Counted from the first letter of the stretch, positions 13,293-22,393 are shown. The stretch is DNA of 64,000 nt from Lactiplantibacillus mudanjiangensis (GCF_005405385.1 NZ_BJDY01000003.1:558001-622000); one strand, 5' to 3'. The notes: generated from the letters alone by a model not told the origin. Numbers and translations are program-made.

Positions 13293-13340
13293 GAATAAAC
13301 GGATCGTTAATGGTTACCAGTTAACGATACGTTTTTATTA
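13293..13340. terminator. GNAT-side terminator (right copy of the flanking repeat)
   Basis: AAACGGATCGTTA pairs with TTAACGATACGTTTTT. It matches the ackA terminator at 9867-9916 over almost its full length. It marks the right border of the accessory insert. Confidence 0.75.
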
Positions 13341-13778
13341 TGGCAGCTCAGCGACGCAAATCATTTTCAGATGGGGTGTTTGGTTGAAAATAAACGGTTT
13401 ACCGACTGCATGGAAGTTGTAACGCTCGTAAAACGCTTGAACTTGAATTTGGGCTTCAATCTGAATCGGTTCCACGGGAAAGCGGTCTTTGGCAACTGCT
13501 AAGATCTGAGTCATCAGGGCGGCCCCTAAATGTTGCCCGCGCTGACTGGCATCGACGACGACCCGGCCAAAGGATAAATGATCGTCTTCTTGAAAAACTC
13601 GTGCATATGCAATTATTTTACCGTTGTGCATCTTAAAAATATGTATCGCGGTTAGATCAATTTCATCGACTTCTTGATAAATACGTTGTTGCTCAACAAC
13701 GAACGTTTTGACGCGTAAGTTATAAATGGCGTATAATTCAGAAGTGGTTAATTCAGTGAATGTTTTGCTTTGCCACAT
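13338..13778 (-). CDS. GNAT family N-acetyltransferase (ElaA-like)
   Basis: The 146-aa protein begins MWQSKTFTELTTSELYAIYN and shows the ElaA-type signature LRVKTFVVEQQ. It has an acetyl-CoA-binding segment SQRGQHLGAALM near residue 87. The C-terminus reads FYERYNFHAVGKPF. It probably acetylates a small amine or protein N-terminus in the cytoplasm. ATG 13778 is preceded by AAAGGACG; the longer frame begins inside that site. It is divergent from a MarR gene across a palindromic operator. A relic of a homologue lies at 10332-10405. Confidence 0.85.
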   Translation of the reverse strand: MWQSKTFTELTTSELYAIYNLRVKTFVVEQQRIYQEVDEIDLTAIHIFKMHNGKIIAYARVFQEDDHLSFGRVVVDASQRGQHLGAALMTQILAVAKDRFPVEPIQIEAQIQVQAFYERYNFHAVGKPFIFNQTPHLKMICVAELP

Positions 13779-13820
13779 GTTGCCACGTCCTTTCAATGTC
13801 AATTAGTTTATCACTTAATG

Positions 13821-13834
13821 ATTGCATATGCAAT
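13821..13834. promoter_or_regulatory. Palindromic operator between GNAT and MarR genes
   Basis: ATTGCATATGCAAT is a perfect 14-bp palindrome 19 bases upstream of the MarR start and 42 bases upstream of the GNAT start. MarR proteins bind such palindromes in divergent promoters, so auto- and cross-regulation is likely. Confidence 0.65.
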
Positions 13835-13852
13835 AAAATGGAGGCTTTTAAG

Positions 13853-14287
13853 ATGATCCCAACTTTAAGGTTAATGGGGACGATTTCGCGGATGATAATG
13901 AATGAAGGCAATCAACGCTTTGCACAATACGGTCTCAACAATAATCAATTTATTTATTTAATCCGAATTTGTGAACAACCAGGGCTGTTTTTTGGTCAAC
14001 TGGCCGATCAAATGAAGATGGATCGGACCACCAATTATCGCGCAGTTCAGAATTTAATAAAAAAAGGCTATGTTGTAAAAACGACGCAACCAGATAACAA
14101 AAAAGTTCGATGCTTGTATCCAACTGAAGCCGGTCAGGCGCTTTACCCTCAGTTGCATGAGTATGAACAGTGGTGCGCTGAACTAGTGGCCGAAAACTTA
14201 ACGCCAGGGCAACGCCAAGTTTTATTTGAAGATCTGTCCTTAGTGGCCGAACAAGTACAGCATGCTATTGAAGCGCCAGTTAAGTAA
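13853..14287 (+). CDS. MarR family transcriptional regulator
   Basis: The 144-aa protein has the winged-helix core of MarR: GLFFGQLADQMKMDRTTNYR (~45-64), VQNLIKKGYVVKT, and the wing DNKKVRCLYPTEAGQAL. The start ATG 13853 follows GGAGG by 9 bases; the longer upstream reading has no ribosome binding site and crosses the operator. It probably represses the divergent GNAT gene and itself, and may also control the small membrane protein 70 bases downstream. The ligand is unknown. Confidence 0.88.
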   Translation: MIPTLRLMGTISRMIMNEGNQRFAQYGLNNNQFIYLIRICEQPGLFFGQLADQMKMDRTTNYRAVQNLIKKGYVVKTTQPDNKKVRCLYPTEAGQALYPQLHEYEQWCAELVAENLTPGQRQVLFEDLSLVAEQVQHAIEAPVK

Positions 14288-14356
14288 CTAACGTTTTTGC
14301 TAGGTGTTGGTTATCAACTTCTCGTAAACTAAGTATCATAAAAGGAGTTGGTGATC

Positions 14357-14614
14357 ATGGCAAAAGCAACGACAATGAATCTGCTCAGAGGTGGATTCCT
14401 CAGTTTAGTTGGCATCTGGTTACTGCTTAGTGTGGTTAGCGTTAATCAGTGGTTGATGGGTGGTTTGGCTTTCAGTGCGTTGATTATTTTGAATGGACAC
14501 TTCTTAATTTTTCCAGACACGGCGGCTCGTGGAGTAAGCAGAGTCAGCTTAATTGGGTCAATCGCGTTAGTTGTGATTGGTGTGATTAAGTTCTTTATTT
14601 TGTCAGCACTATAA
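14357..14614 (+). CDS. Small membrane protein of unknown function
   Basis: The 85-aa product has three hydrophobic stretches (about 10-28, 32-48 and 60-83) and little else. ATG 14357 follows AAAGGAG by 9 bases. It lies 69 bases after the MarR gene in the same direction and ends at a shared terminator. No family recognised; co-transcription with MarR is possible. Confidence 0.65.
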   Translation: MAKATTMNLLRGGFLSLVGIWLLLSVVSVNQWLMGGLAFSALIILNGHFLIFPDTAARGVSRVSLIGSIALVVIGVIKFFILSAL

Positions 14615-14616
14615 AA

Positions 14617-14653
14617 AACGTGGGGTCTCAATTTTTGAGGCCCCACGTTTTAA
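14617..14653. terminator. Bidirectional terminator
   Basis: AAACGTGGGGTCTCAA and TTGAGGCCCCACGTTT pair around a few T residues. It serves the small membrane protein gene (+) and the CPBP protease gene (-). Confidence 0.9.
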
Positions 14654-14654
14654 G

Positions 14655-15431
14655 TTAGTCGTTTAATTCGGTTTGAATGGTGATACCTTTAACTTGGCGT
14701 TTAGCCACGACAATCGCAATGATGAAGATGACGAGATAGATACCAGCGACAGCTAAAGAAATAGCCGGTGACATCGTGAAATTACTAAAGTCAGCGGCAT
14801 GGTTAACTAGTTGAGTGATCAGTGAGACGTCGGTAATGGCATGCAAGGCAATAGTTAGCATGAGATTGTTGGTGCTCACGTAGAGACTGGCGAAAAAAGT
14901 TCCTAAAGCCATCGCAAATAAGATTTGCGGTAAGACATAAGTCCAAGAAATCTGGGTCGTGTTGATCAAGTGTAAACCACCAAATAAAACACTTGATAAT
15001 AAGACCGTTGCGAGTGGTTTACCGGGTAGTGATCGTGCCAAGAGGGGAATTATTAAGCCACGAAAGACAAATTCTTCTGTTAACCCAATGAGGATGACAT
15101 AGCAGAGATAAAAAGCCATGACCGGTTGAAAGGGCGTCTGAAATAGCTGAACGAGTTTAGCGACCGCTAGAAAGGCGACTAAAATCATCGCTGGGATGGC
15201 CAAATGAAACTGCTGATCAAAATTTTTAAAGTTTCCCCAATGAACCGGGACCTTAGCAACGTAGTGATTATAAGTCCAAGCGCCTAATAAAACGAGCGTG
15301 TCTTGTAGTGGGCCAGAAAGTCGGCTGGACATGCCGGTTAGCTTAACAATCCAAGCCGCCGCAAACATCATAACGGGGACCAGAATGAATAACAGTAACG
15401 CTGAACCCCAACCGCGTTTGAAAGTTTTCAT
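14655..15431 (-). CDS. CPBP family intramembrane metalloprotease
   Basis: The 258-aa polytopic protein carries the family's motifs: LTEEFVFRG (Glu119, Glu120, Arg124), FGGLHL (Phe150, His154) and HAITD (His197, Asp201). These residues bind zinc and cut within the membrane. About seven to eight transmembrane segments are predicted. CPBP (CAAX/Abi) proteins in lactobacilli are linked to bacteriocin immunity or peptide maturation, but no bacteriocin gene is next to it. ATG 15431 follows AAGGAG by 11 bases. The gene is monocistronic. Confidence 0.92.
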   Translation of the reverse strand: MKTFKRGWGSALLLFILVPVMMFAAAWIVKLTGMSSRLSGPLQDTLVLLGAWTYNHYVAKVPVHWGNFKNFDQQFHLAIPAMILVAFLAVAKLVQLFQTPFQPVMAFYLCYVILIGLTEEFVFRGLIIPLLARSLPGKPLATVLLSSVLFGGLHLINTTQISWTYVLPQILFAMALGTFFASLYVSTNNLMLTIALHAITDVSLITQLVNHAADFSNFTMSPAISLAVAGIYLVIFIIAIVVAKRQVKGITIQTELND

Positions 15432-15525
15432 AGATTTTTTGCTCCTTAGTTTGGTAGATCTAGTGTAGCACGCATCTAATCAAAATTGGATGACTAACTT
15501 TGGTTAGGTGAGTAATTGAACCAAA

Positions 15526-15776
15526 GATCATCCGGACTAACGATGTTTGCACGGCTGTTTCTGGTTAATCTTGTGGATATTAATTAGTAACCAGTATAAC
15601 CGAGAGTGAGTCCACATTGAGCCCAGCCGTGGGAGCTCTTAGCGATTTATCGCTTAGAGCCTGGCGTTTTTGAAACACGGGTTTGGTGGTTCAAAACGAT
15701 GGTTCAGACCGCTTTTTGGCTGAACCAGTCCGCCCACAGCGTTCCGGCTCAATGTGGGCGAACGTTAGGTGGCAAG
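15526..15776 (+). repeat. Composite repeat R2 (end of part A plus complete part B)
   Basis: It retains the A-end fragment around TCCGGACTAACGATG, the linker ending in ATAACCGAGAGTGAG, and a full part B ending TTAGGTGGCAAG. It fills most of the gap between the CPBP gene and potD. Nothing else is visible there apart from the potD terminator. Confidence 0.85.
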
Positions 15777-15815
15777 CAGATCTATTTTTAACCTTTAGCT
15801 AGCGATATTTCGAGA

Positions 15816-15848
15816 CAAAAGAGGCCGCGACAAAAGTCACAGCCTCTA
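15816..15848 (-). terminator. Terminator of the pot operon
   Basis: On the minus strand AGAGGCTGTGAC pairs with GTCGCGGCCTCT and a TTTTGT run follows, just past the potD stop. Confidence 0.8.
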
Positions 15849-15860
15849 AGTGGTTAAGTG

Positions 15861-16931
15861 TTAATGATGCATTTTAAATTCAAGATAACGATCATTATAA
15901 AGGCCAACTTTAGCCGGTGATAGGTCTTGGTAAATCTGTAAATGACGAATCGTGTTGTTATCCGGATAGAATTGCCGATCGTTACGCACAGCCTTTGGTA
16001 ATAAGGCTTTAGCTTTCAAGTTCGGTGTCGCATAGCCGATGTATTCGGCATTTTGGGCCGCGTTTTTCGGTTCGCTCATGAAGTTTAAGAACGCATAAAT
16101 GGCTTTGAAATGCTTAGCCGTCTTGGGGATAACCAAATTGTCAAACCACAAGTTACTCCCTTCGGATGGGACGACATAGTGGAGATGCGAATTACCGGCC
16201 AACATTTCAGATGCTTCACCCGACCAATCGACAGCGACGGCCGCTTCATTTTGAATCATATACATCTTGATTTCATCAGCGACAACAGCTTTGACGTTGG
16301 GTGCTAAGCGGTTGAGCTTATTGCGTGCCGCGAGTAATGTGGCCGGATCGGTCGTGTTCATCGACTGATTCATCGAGGCCAACGCCATCCCCATGACGTC
16401 ACGGGCACTATCAATGAGCATGATATTATTGCGGTACTTTTTAGTCCACAAGTCATTCCAATGCTTGATGCTACCAGGTTTGACGTACTTGTCATTGTAA
16501 ACAATCCCTAACGTACCCCAAAAATAAGGCACGGAATAGCGATTATGTTTATCAAAGGCTAGATTCATAAAGCGCGGATCATAATTTTGCATCCCGGTTA
16601 GGCGCTTTTTGTCGAGTGGTAATAGTAACTTGGCAGCTTTCATCTTTTCGATCATGTAATCGCTGGGCACCGTTAAATCATAGCTGGTCCCGCCTTGTTT
16701 GATCTTGGTGAACATTGCTTCGTTGCTATCAAATGTTTCAACGTTGACGTGATAGCCGGTTTGTTTTTGAAACTTGGTCAGCAGACTTGGATCGATGTAA
16801 TCGCCCCAGGTGTATAGGTTTAACACTTTTTTACCGGTACTACCGGCACTCGTTTGTAAGTGTTGTGCGCCCAAGGCTAACAAGCCACAAACCAACAATA
16901 GGCCAATAATGGCACTGATTAATTTTTTCAT
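15861..16931 (-). CDS. potD: Spermidine/putrescine ABC transporter, substrate-binding protein
   Basis: The 356-aa protein captures polyamines outside the membrane and hands them to PotBC. Family marks are LNLYTWGDYIDPSLL after the signal segment, TVPSDYMIEKM, YFWGTLGIVYNDKY and a conserved YFLN-type C-terminal region. The N-terminus is a hydrophobic segment whose only Cys (LLVCG) does not fit a lipobox, so it may be anchored by an uncleaved helix. The start is ATG 16931, overlapping the potC stop by one base (TGATG). It is the last gene of the operon and is followed by a terminator. Confidence 0.93.
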   Translation of the reverse strand: MKKLISAIIGLLLVCGLLALGAQHLQTSAGSTGKKVLNLYTWGDYIDPSLLTKFQKQTGYHVNVETFDSNEAMFTKIKQGGTSYDLTVPSDYMIEKMKAAKLLLPLDKKRLTGMQNYDPRFMNLAFDKHNRYSVPYFWGTLGIVYNDKYVKPGSIKHWNDLWTKKYRNNIMLIDSARDVMGMALASMNQSMNTTDPATLLAARNKLNRLAPNVKAVVADEIKMYMIQNEAAVAVDWSGEASEMLAGNSHLHYVVPSEGSNLWFDNLVIPKTAKHFKAIYAFLNFMSEPKNAAQNAEYIGYATPNLKAKALLPKAVRNDRQFYPDNNTIRHLQIYQDLSPAKVGLYNDRYLEFKMHH

Positions 16932-17737
16932 CAATGCCGCCCCCTAACCGTTTTGCGATGGCGACTGCTGTATTGATTAATGAAGTAGTAACCGATGACT
17001 AACACTAGGGCCATTAAGAACATTAAACCTGATAAAGCGTTAATTTCGAGGTTGATGCCTTGCCGAGCCCGTGAATAGATTTCAACTGATAAGGTGGTAA
17101 AGCCATTCCCGGTAACGAAGAAAGTGACCGCAAAATCATCCAGCGAGTAGGTTAAAGCCATGAAAAATCCTGAAAAGATGCCAGGCATGATGTAAGGCAC
17201 GATGACTTGGCTCAATAGTTGCCAGTTGTTAGCCCCTAAATCCGCCGCGGCATCGAGCAAACTCGTGCCCATTTCTTGAATTTTCGGTAAGACCATTAAG
17301 ACCACAATCGGAATCGAAAAGGCGATATGACTGAGTAAGACTGAGCCGAAACCAAGTGGAATCTTTAAGGCCGTGAAGAAGATTAAGAAACTGGCCCCGA
17401 TAATAACATCAGGGGACACCATCAAAATATTGTTCAAGGCTAGCAAGGTATTCTTGGTAACGGGACGAGTCGTATTGTTAATGCCTAATGCGCCCAAGGT
17501 TCCCACCGCAGTGGCGATGATTGAAGACAGTAGGGCGATTAACAAGGTATCTAAGAAGATAGCAATCAGCCGGCTATCGGCAAACAAGGCTTGATAATGA
17601 GCCCACGTGAAACCGTGATAATTGGTCATGGTTGTGCCTTGACTGAAAGAGTAGACAATTAAAAACAGAATCGGCGCGTAAAGCACAATAAAGACTAACC
17701 AAAGGTAAAGGTTGCGCCATTTAAAACGGGTTTTCAT
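16931..17737 (-). CDS. potC: Spermidine/putrescine ABC transporter permease
   Basis: This 268-aa inner-membrane permease has six predicted helices. The EAA loop that docks the ATPase reads LLDAAADLGANNWQLLSQVI, followed by PYIMPGI. The tail is basic. Its ATG overlaps the potB stop (ATGA) and its stop touches the potD start, so translation of potB, potC and potD is coupled. It forms the translocation channel with PotB. Length is typical of PotC. Confidence 0.93.
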   Translation of the reverse strand: MKTRFKWRNLYLWLVFIVLYAPILFLIVYSFSQGTTMTNYHGFTWAHYQALFADSRLIAIFLDTLLIALLSSIIATAVGTLGALGINNTTRPVTKNTLLALNNILMVSPDVIIGASFLIFFTALKIPLGFGSVLLSHIAFSIPIVVLMVLPKIQEMGTSLLDAAADLGANNWQLLSQVIVPYIMPGIFSGFFMALTYSLDDFAVTFFVTGNGFTTLSVEIYSRARQGINLEINALSGLMFLMALVLVIGYYFINQYSSRHRKTVRGRH

Positions 17738-18561
17738 TTCGTCAACCCCTTTCGTGGCTGGCGACCACTAGTGAGCCACATGATAATGACCATGGCGATG
17801 ATGAGAACCACGCCAATGGTTGACCCCATTCCCCAATTCATGGTGGTTAAGAAGTGTTCTTCAATCGCCGTCCCTAAGGTGATCACCTTGTTACCACCAA
17901 TCAGTCGTGTCAACATGAAGAGTGACAACGATGGAATAAAGACAGCTTGAATCCCAGCTTTGACGCCTGGCAAGGTCAGTGGAAAAATCACACGACTGAA
18001 AGTTTGCCAGTTAGTAGCGCCTAAGTCCCGACTCGCATTGACATAGGATGGCTTGAGTTCGCTAATCGAGTTATAGATCGGCAATACCATGAATGGAATC
18101 TGAATATAAGCCGCCACAAAGATGAAGCTGAAATTCGTAAAGAGCAGTTGCTTAGGGCCGATACCAATAAAGCTCAAAAATTGATTGGCGATCCCAGCTT
18201 GACTGAAAATGCCAATGAACGCGTAGGCTTTCAGTAATAGGTTGATCCAAGTTGGCATAATGATCAGTAACAGCCAGAGCTGTGGATGCTTGGTTTCATT
18301 TAACAAATAGGCCGTTGGATAGCTGATCAGTAATGTTGCTAATGTAATCAAAAAGGCATACCAGACTGAGTTAACGGTCATCATTAAATAAGTGCTGGAA
18401 GCAAAATAAGTTTGATAATTGGCAAAGGTAAATTGGCCATCAATGTTAAAGAATGATTGATAGATCAACAATAAGACCGGTGCAATGACGAAAAGCACGA
18501 TCCATAAGGTATACGGGATAAAGTAGGCCGTACTGCGAGTTAATCGTTGTTTTTGTTGCAT
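17734..18561 (-). CDS. potB: Spermidine/putrescine ABC transporter permease
   Basis: The 275-aa permease has six helices and an EAA loop YVNASRDLGATNWQTFSRVI. It is the partner of PotC in the channel. ATG 18561 is preceded by TTAGGGGG and lies 11 bases after the potA stop. The gene order potA-potB-potC-potD is the standard one in Firmicutes and leaves little doubt about the assignment. Preference for spermidine or putrescine cannot be read from the sequence. Confidence 0.93.
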   Translation of the reverse strand: MQQKQRLTRSTAYFIPYTLWIVLFVIAPVLLLIYQSFFNIDGQFTFANYQTYFASSTYLMMTVNSVWYAFLITLATLLISYPTAYLLNETKHPQLWLLLIIMPTWINLLLKAYAFIGIFSQAGIANQFLSFIGIGPKQLLFTNFSFIFVAAYIQIPFMVLPIYNSISELKPSYVNASRDLGATNWQTFSRVIFPLTLPGVKAGIQAVFIPSLSLFMLTRLIGGNKVITLGTAIEEHFLTTMNWGMGSTIGVVLIIAMVIIMWLTSGRQPRKGLTK

Positions 18562-18572
18562 CTGCTTGCCCC

Positions 18573-19670
18573 CTAATCGTCTTCGTATTGTTCGAGGCGG
18601 GCATCAAAGGCCGCTTCGGATTCATGGAGACGCATGACGTGAATATCTTGGGGGTCAAAGGTTAAACCGATTGGCGTCCCTTCATCGGCCGGATTAGTCG
18701 AGTGAACTAGCCATTCATTCTGATCCGCGTCAAAAGCCACGATTTCAAAGTAATTGCCGCGGAAAAGCTGGGAATCAACAGTGACGACTAATTTACCTTG
18801 ATCGGCTGCAACGATATCTAAGTCTTCTGGACGTAAAACAACTTCAACGTCTTCATTTGGTCGCATACCGGCATCGGCACATTCAAACCGCTTGCCAACG
18901 AATTCAACTTCGTAATCTTGTTTCATTTGGCCGGGGATAATATTACTTTCGCCGATAAAGTTAGCCACGAAATGATTGATCGGTTCATCGTAAATATCAA
19001 CCGGTGTGCCACCTTGCAAAATCTCGCCACTATTCATGACAAAGATTTCATCACTCATGGCTAAGGCTTCTTCTTGGTCATGGGTGACAAAGAGGAAGGT
19101 GATCCCGAGGCGCTGTTGCAAGTCCCGCAATTCATATTGCATGTCTTTACGTAGTTTAGCATCTAGCGCCGATAATGGTTCATCAAGTAATAAGACTTTT
19201 GGCCGCATGACTAAGGCGCGAGCAATCGCGACCCGTTGTTGTTGCCCACCAGAAATCTCGCTGATTTCACGATCACCGAAATCGGCTAGTTGGACTAAAG
19301 CCAAGGCTTCTTGGACGCGTTGGTTGATTTCAGTTTTAGCAACTTTTTGCAATTTCAGGCCAAACGCCACATTTTCAGCCACGGTTAGATGGGGAAAGAG
19401 AGCGTAGTCTTGAAAGACTGTATTGAGTTGTCGTTGGTTAGCAGGCAACGTATTGATAACTTGGCCATCAAATTCGACTTGGCCTGAAGTTGCATCGGTA
19501 AAACCTGCAATGGTTCGCAGAATCGTGGTTTTACCACAACCCGATGGCCCGAGTAACGTATAAAATTTACCGGCTTCGAGTTCGAGATTAATATTTTTGA
19601 GGATTTGATGATCCCCATAACTTTTACAAACGTTGGTTAAACGAATAATTGGTTGTGCATTGACCGCCAA
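18573..19670 (-). CDS. potA: Spermidine/putrescine ABC transporter ATPase
   Basis: The 365-aa ATPase shows Walker [10 protein letters not shown], the Q-loop [20 protein letters not shown], the signature [15 protein letters not shown], Walker [13 protein letters not shown] and the switch [10 protein letters not shown]-terminal TOBE-type domain (~250-350) includes [11 protein letters not shown]. The start is TTG 19670, eight bases after AAAGGAGG. It drives polyamine import at the cytoplasmic face. The regulator gene lies 26 bases upstream in the same transcript. Confidence 0.95.
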   Translation of the reverse strand: MAVNAQPIIRLTNVCKSYGDHQILKNINLELEAGKFYTLLGPSGCGKTTILRTIAGFTDATSGQVEFDGQVINTLPANQRQLNTVFQDYALFPHLTVAENVAFGLKLQKVAKTEINQRVQEALALVQLADFGDREISEISGGQQQRVAIARALVMRPKVLLLDEPLSALDAKLRKDMQYELRDLQQRLGITFLFVTHDQEEALAMSDEIFVMNSGEILQGGTPVDIYDEPINHFVANFIGESNIIPGQMKQDYEVEFVGKRFECADAGMRPNEDVEVVLRPEDLDIVAADQGKLVVTVDSQLFRGNYFEIVAFDADQNEWLVHSTNPADEGTPIGLTFDPQDIHVMRLHESEAAFDARLEQYEDD

Positions 19671-19696
19671 TTGAAACCCCTCCTTTTAACAGCTAG

Positions 19697-20239
19697 TTAT
19701 AAGTAGGACTCGGTCGTGACTAAGGTAAATGTACATGGACCGGTCCCGGCATTGTGAATTTGATGCCGTTTGGTAGCGTGGAAATACACCGTATCGCCCG
19801 CGGTTGCCGTATATTGTTGCGACCCGAGATGTAAAATTAAGGTGCCAGCTTGAACCATCATAAAGGTCTCAGCCGGCGAGGGCTCAAAAGATTTGAAACA
19901 CCCGTGTGGTGCTAAGGTGATGGTGACCGGTTCCAAAGCATTTTCGTTGGAAGCGGGTACTAACCATTTTAACTGATAGCCCAGGTTTTCATCGTCATAG
20001 GTCATTTGTTCTGTCGGATGATAAACAATCTGATGTGTCGGGGTTTCTGGCTTAAAAAAAGCAGCCGGCGTTTCACCGAGTACCGCCAAAATATGGAAAA
20101 AAGTTTCCATTGAAGGCGATGATTGATTATGTTCTAATTGCGAGATATACCCCTTGGAAAGGTCGGTGCGTTCACCGAGTTCCTCTTGGGTCAATTGCTT
20201 TTGCATCCGTAGATTGCGGAGACGTTGACCAATATCCAT
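19697..20239 (-). CDS. HTH-cupin regulator of the pot operon
   Basis: The 180-aa protein combines an XRE helix-turn-helix (LRNLRMQKQLTQEELGER then LSKGYISQLE, ~6-38) with a C-terminal cupin (~100-178; GDTVYFHATKRHQIHN). PuuR-like HTH-cupin proteins sense polyamines or amines. The gene heads potABCD and is co-directional, which supports control of polyamine uptake. ATG 20239 follows AAGAAGG by 8 bases; the in-frame GTG 20248 lies inside that site. A palindrome in its promoter suggests autoregulation. Confidence 0.9.
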   Translation of the reverse strand: MDIGQRLRNLRMQKQLTQEELGERTDLSKGYISQLEHNQSSPSMETFFHILAVLGETPAAFFKPETPTHQIVYHPTEQMTYDDENLGYQLKWLVPASNENALEPVTITLAPHGCFKSFEPSPAETFMMVQAGTLILHLGSQQYTATAGDTVYFHATKRHQIHNAGTGPCTFTLVTTESYL

Positions 20240-20274
20240 GACTTTCACCTTCTTTAATGTGTGTTTTGTGTGAG

Positions 20275-20329
20275 TAAACTAAAAGTTTAGCTCGATTTAT
20301 TATTATAATGAAAATGACACGACTGGCAA
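20275..20329 (-). promoter_or_regulatory. Promoter and operator of the pot operon
   Basis: On the minus strand TTGCCA (20324-20329), a 16-base spacer and TATAAT (20302-20307) form a near-consensus promoter. Just downstream, TAAACT-TTT-AGTTTA (20275-20289) is a perfect inverted repeat. It is well placed to act as the operator for the HTH-cupin regulator. Confidence 0.7.
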
Positions 20330-20409
20330 GTGTTTCTGAATATTTATAGCTGAAACCTAGGATAAAAGCCTACTCCTCCGCATCGCTTAGGAATGTCCCA
20401 TTCTCGCTA

Positions 20410-20438
20410 ATAAAAAAAGCCCAAGACTAGGTCTCAGG
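20410..20438 (-). terminator. Terminator of the ASCH-domain gene
   Basis: On the minus strand GCCTGAGAC pairs with GTCTTGGGC and is followed by seven T residues. Confidence 0.85.
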
Positions 20439-20455
20439 CAGTTGTGACAATGAGC

Positions 20456-20923
20456 TTAATCGGCACGGTAAACCACTTCAAAAACTTCGCTGACCATTGG
20501 GGTGTCAGGGCCTAATTGATGACCGTGTTCTTCCAAAGTTGGGGTGAATTCTTCGGTTTTAAGTTCACGCCAGTTACTGATTGAGCGGTCGCCATCACCT
20601 TCGTGATAAGCATGTTCCGCTGAAATCCGGTAAAACGGAATTAATTCAGAGACAACAGTCTTTAAAACCGCGACTGGTTTCATGTCACCATTTAATAAGA
20701 CGTTATAATCGCCCACTTGGGGAATGGCGACTTGTTCGGCCGTATAACTATCCAGTGGGGTGGTTGTGGCCGTTTTATGACCAGCCAAAATCGCGTCGGT
20801 TAACGCTTGAACTTGTTCCGGTTGACCTTGGTCACCGAACCAACGAGTTTGATATGAGGCTCCGTTGGTATCGGTTGTTTCATTATAAGCTTTCCATAAT
20901 TGTTCGGCAGATTGTGCTGGCAT
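20456..20923 (-). CDS. ASCH domain-containing protein
   Basis: The 155-aa protein has the ASCH arrangement: an N-terminal helix pair ending QTRWFGD, an alpha-beta core LTDAILAGHKTATTTPL, then PQVGDYNVLLNG and a C-terminal FEVVYRAD. ASCH proteins have a PUA-like fold and are thought to bind RNA or act as nucleoside amidohydrolases, as E. coli YqfB does. ATG 20923 is preceded by AGGTG by about 7 bases. It is a single gene with its own terminator. The specific substrate is unknown. Confidence 0.85.
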   Translation of the reverse strand: MPAQSAEQLWKAYNETTDTNGASYQTRWFGDQGQPEQVQALTDAILAGHKTATTTPLDSYTAEQVAIPQVGDYNVLLNGDMKPVAVLKTVVSELIPFYRISAEHAYHEGDGDRSISNWRELKTEEFTPTLEEHGHQLGPDTPMVSEVFEVVYRAD

Positions 20924-21254
20924 GGTCGTCACCTAATTTCTTTAAGATTACTGAATTCATTCACTTGTAAACGAATTCACAACTTAAGTATAGCATGTCG
21001 GTGGCAAAAGCGACATGTCGTTGACCATTTTTTCAGTTACTGATGAAGTTTGGCTACTTTGAAAGGAAACTAACCAATCAAGCGAGGTATAATGAGTGTA
21101 CGTTGTTACGATAGAATTGACTGAAGGTTGAAAGTTAATGATCACAATGAATGTAAGACTAACAGCGATTTAGACAACGCTAAATTAGTCACGATTGCCA
21201 GCCAGCACTATTACCGGCTAATATTGGTTCTGTAAAGCTTTTTTACACTATAGT

Positions 21255-21437
21255 TATAGCCGAAAGTGAGCCCATATTGAGCCAAGCCGTGGAAGTCTCT
21301 TAGCGATTTATCGCTTAGAGACTGGCGCTTTTGAAACGCGGTATTGGCGGTTCAAAACGATGGGCGAGACCGTCCTTTGGCTCGACCAGTCCGTCCACAG
21401 CGTTCCGGCTCAATGTGGGCGAACGTTAGGCGGCAAG
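21255..21437 (+). repeat. Repeat R3 (part B only)
   Basis: It is a part B copy from ATAGCCGAAAGTGAG to GTTAGGCGGCAAG. Its 3' hairpin reads GGGCGAG...CTCGACC where R1 has GGTTCAG...CTGAACC, a set of compensatory changes. Apart from this copy and the GNAT ribosome binding site I see nothing in the gap 20924-21506. Confidence 0.85.
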
Positions 21438-21506
21438 CATGACCGTTATATCAGTGATTGTTGACCTAAAATATCTTTCAACTTTTAGAGAATTGAGGAA
21501 AAATAA

Positions 21507-22034
21507 ATGAAATTATCGACTTTACAAGCTGAATTGCCTAATTTTAAAGTTAAAGTCTTAACTGCGGCGGATCTGGCTGACTTACTGGCGTTGGAACAAA
21601 GCAATCCAGCCTATCGACAGTCATTGGGGGCGGGTGAAATCACCCTAGCAGAAATTCAAGCAGATCTAGTGGCCCATCCTGAGACGGTAACGGCCGAACA
21701 AAAACAAGTCTTCGGGTTTTATTTGGCAGGACACTTAGTGGCGATGGTGGATGTGCTCAGCCGGTATCCCAAAGCCGATTTCATGTTTATTGGATTGTTG
21801 ATGGTTGGTGCCGATTATCAACGACGTTCAGTGGGAACGGTGGTCATGATGGGTCTAATGCAGGCAGCTCTAAAGAGCAATATTCATTGCTTGCAGTTAA
21901 CCCGAGTGACTGCGGATGCTGGTGTGGCCGCGTTTTGGCGTAAGCTGGGCTTTGAAGACGGTGATCAGTTATTTTTACCGTTAGCGCCAAGTGGTCGCTT
22001 AGCGGTGACGACCATGACTCGTGTACTGGTTTAA
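21507..22034 (+). CDS. GNAT family N-acetyltransferase
   Basis: The 175-aa protein has the GNAT core: FGFYLAGHLVAMVDVL (beta strand), then FIGLLMVGADYQRRSVGTVV with the acetyl-CoA loop QRRSVGT (~112-118). FWRKLGFEDGDQ closes the fold. The acceptor is unknown. ATG 21507 follows TGAGGA by 8 bases. The gene is monocistronic and follows repeat R3 directly. Confidence 0.85.
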   Translation: MKLSTLQAELPNFKVKVLTAADLADLLALEQSNPAYRQSLGAGEITLAEIQADLVAHPETVTAEQKQVFGFYLAGHLVAMVDVLSRYPKADFMFIGLLMVGADYQRRSVGTVVMMGLMQAALKSNIHCLQLTRVTADAGVAAFWRKLGFEDGDQLFLPLAPSGRLAVTTMTRVLV

Positions 22035-22157
22035 TTGAAATGAACCGGTTACAAACATTAAAATAATTCTAATGGAATTCTTAAGTGGTCGCCCTTTAAC
22101 CAGGATTACCAGGTGTTACACTCGTTACGATAAATAAATCGAAACGGGGTTGTACCG

Positions 22158-22343
22158 ATGATTAAACACTGGGCGAAAGTGGATACCGGAATGTTGATTG
22201 TGGCGGTTATTTTATTAGCTGGCATCTTTGCTTTCTTTGGCATCACCGCCGACTTAATGGTAAGCGCAATTGCATTTCCAATTAGTTTGGGCATTTTAAT
22301 GGCCGTGATGGAATACGCGGCTCGTGAATTGCGTCGTAAATAG
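22158..22343 (+). CDS. Small two-span membrane protein
   Basis: The 61-aa peptide has two helices (~11-28 and ~32-50) and a basic tail (ARELRRK). A weak GGGG element precedes ATG 22158 and a strong terminator follows the stop, which argues that it is expressed. No family recognised. Confidence 0.6.
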   Translation: MIKHWAKVDTGMLIVAVILLAGIFAFFGITADLMVSAIAFPISLGILMAVMEYAARELRRK

Positions 22344-22357
22344 ATATTCAGAAACAT

Positions 22358-22393
22358 CAAGCGTTTGAGGGTAAAACCTCAAGCGCTTTTTTT
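22358..22393 (+). terminator. Terminator after small membrane protein
   Basis: AAGCGTTTGAGG and CCTCAAGCGCTT pair around GTAAAA, followed by seven T residues. Confidence 0.9.
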
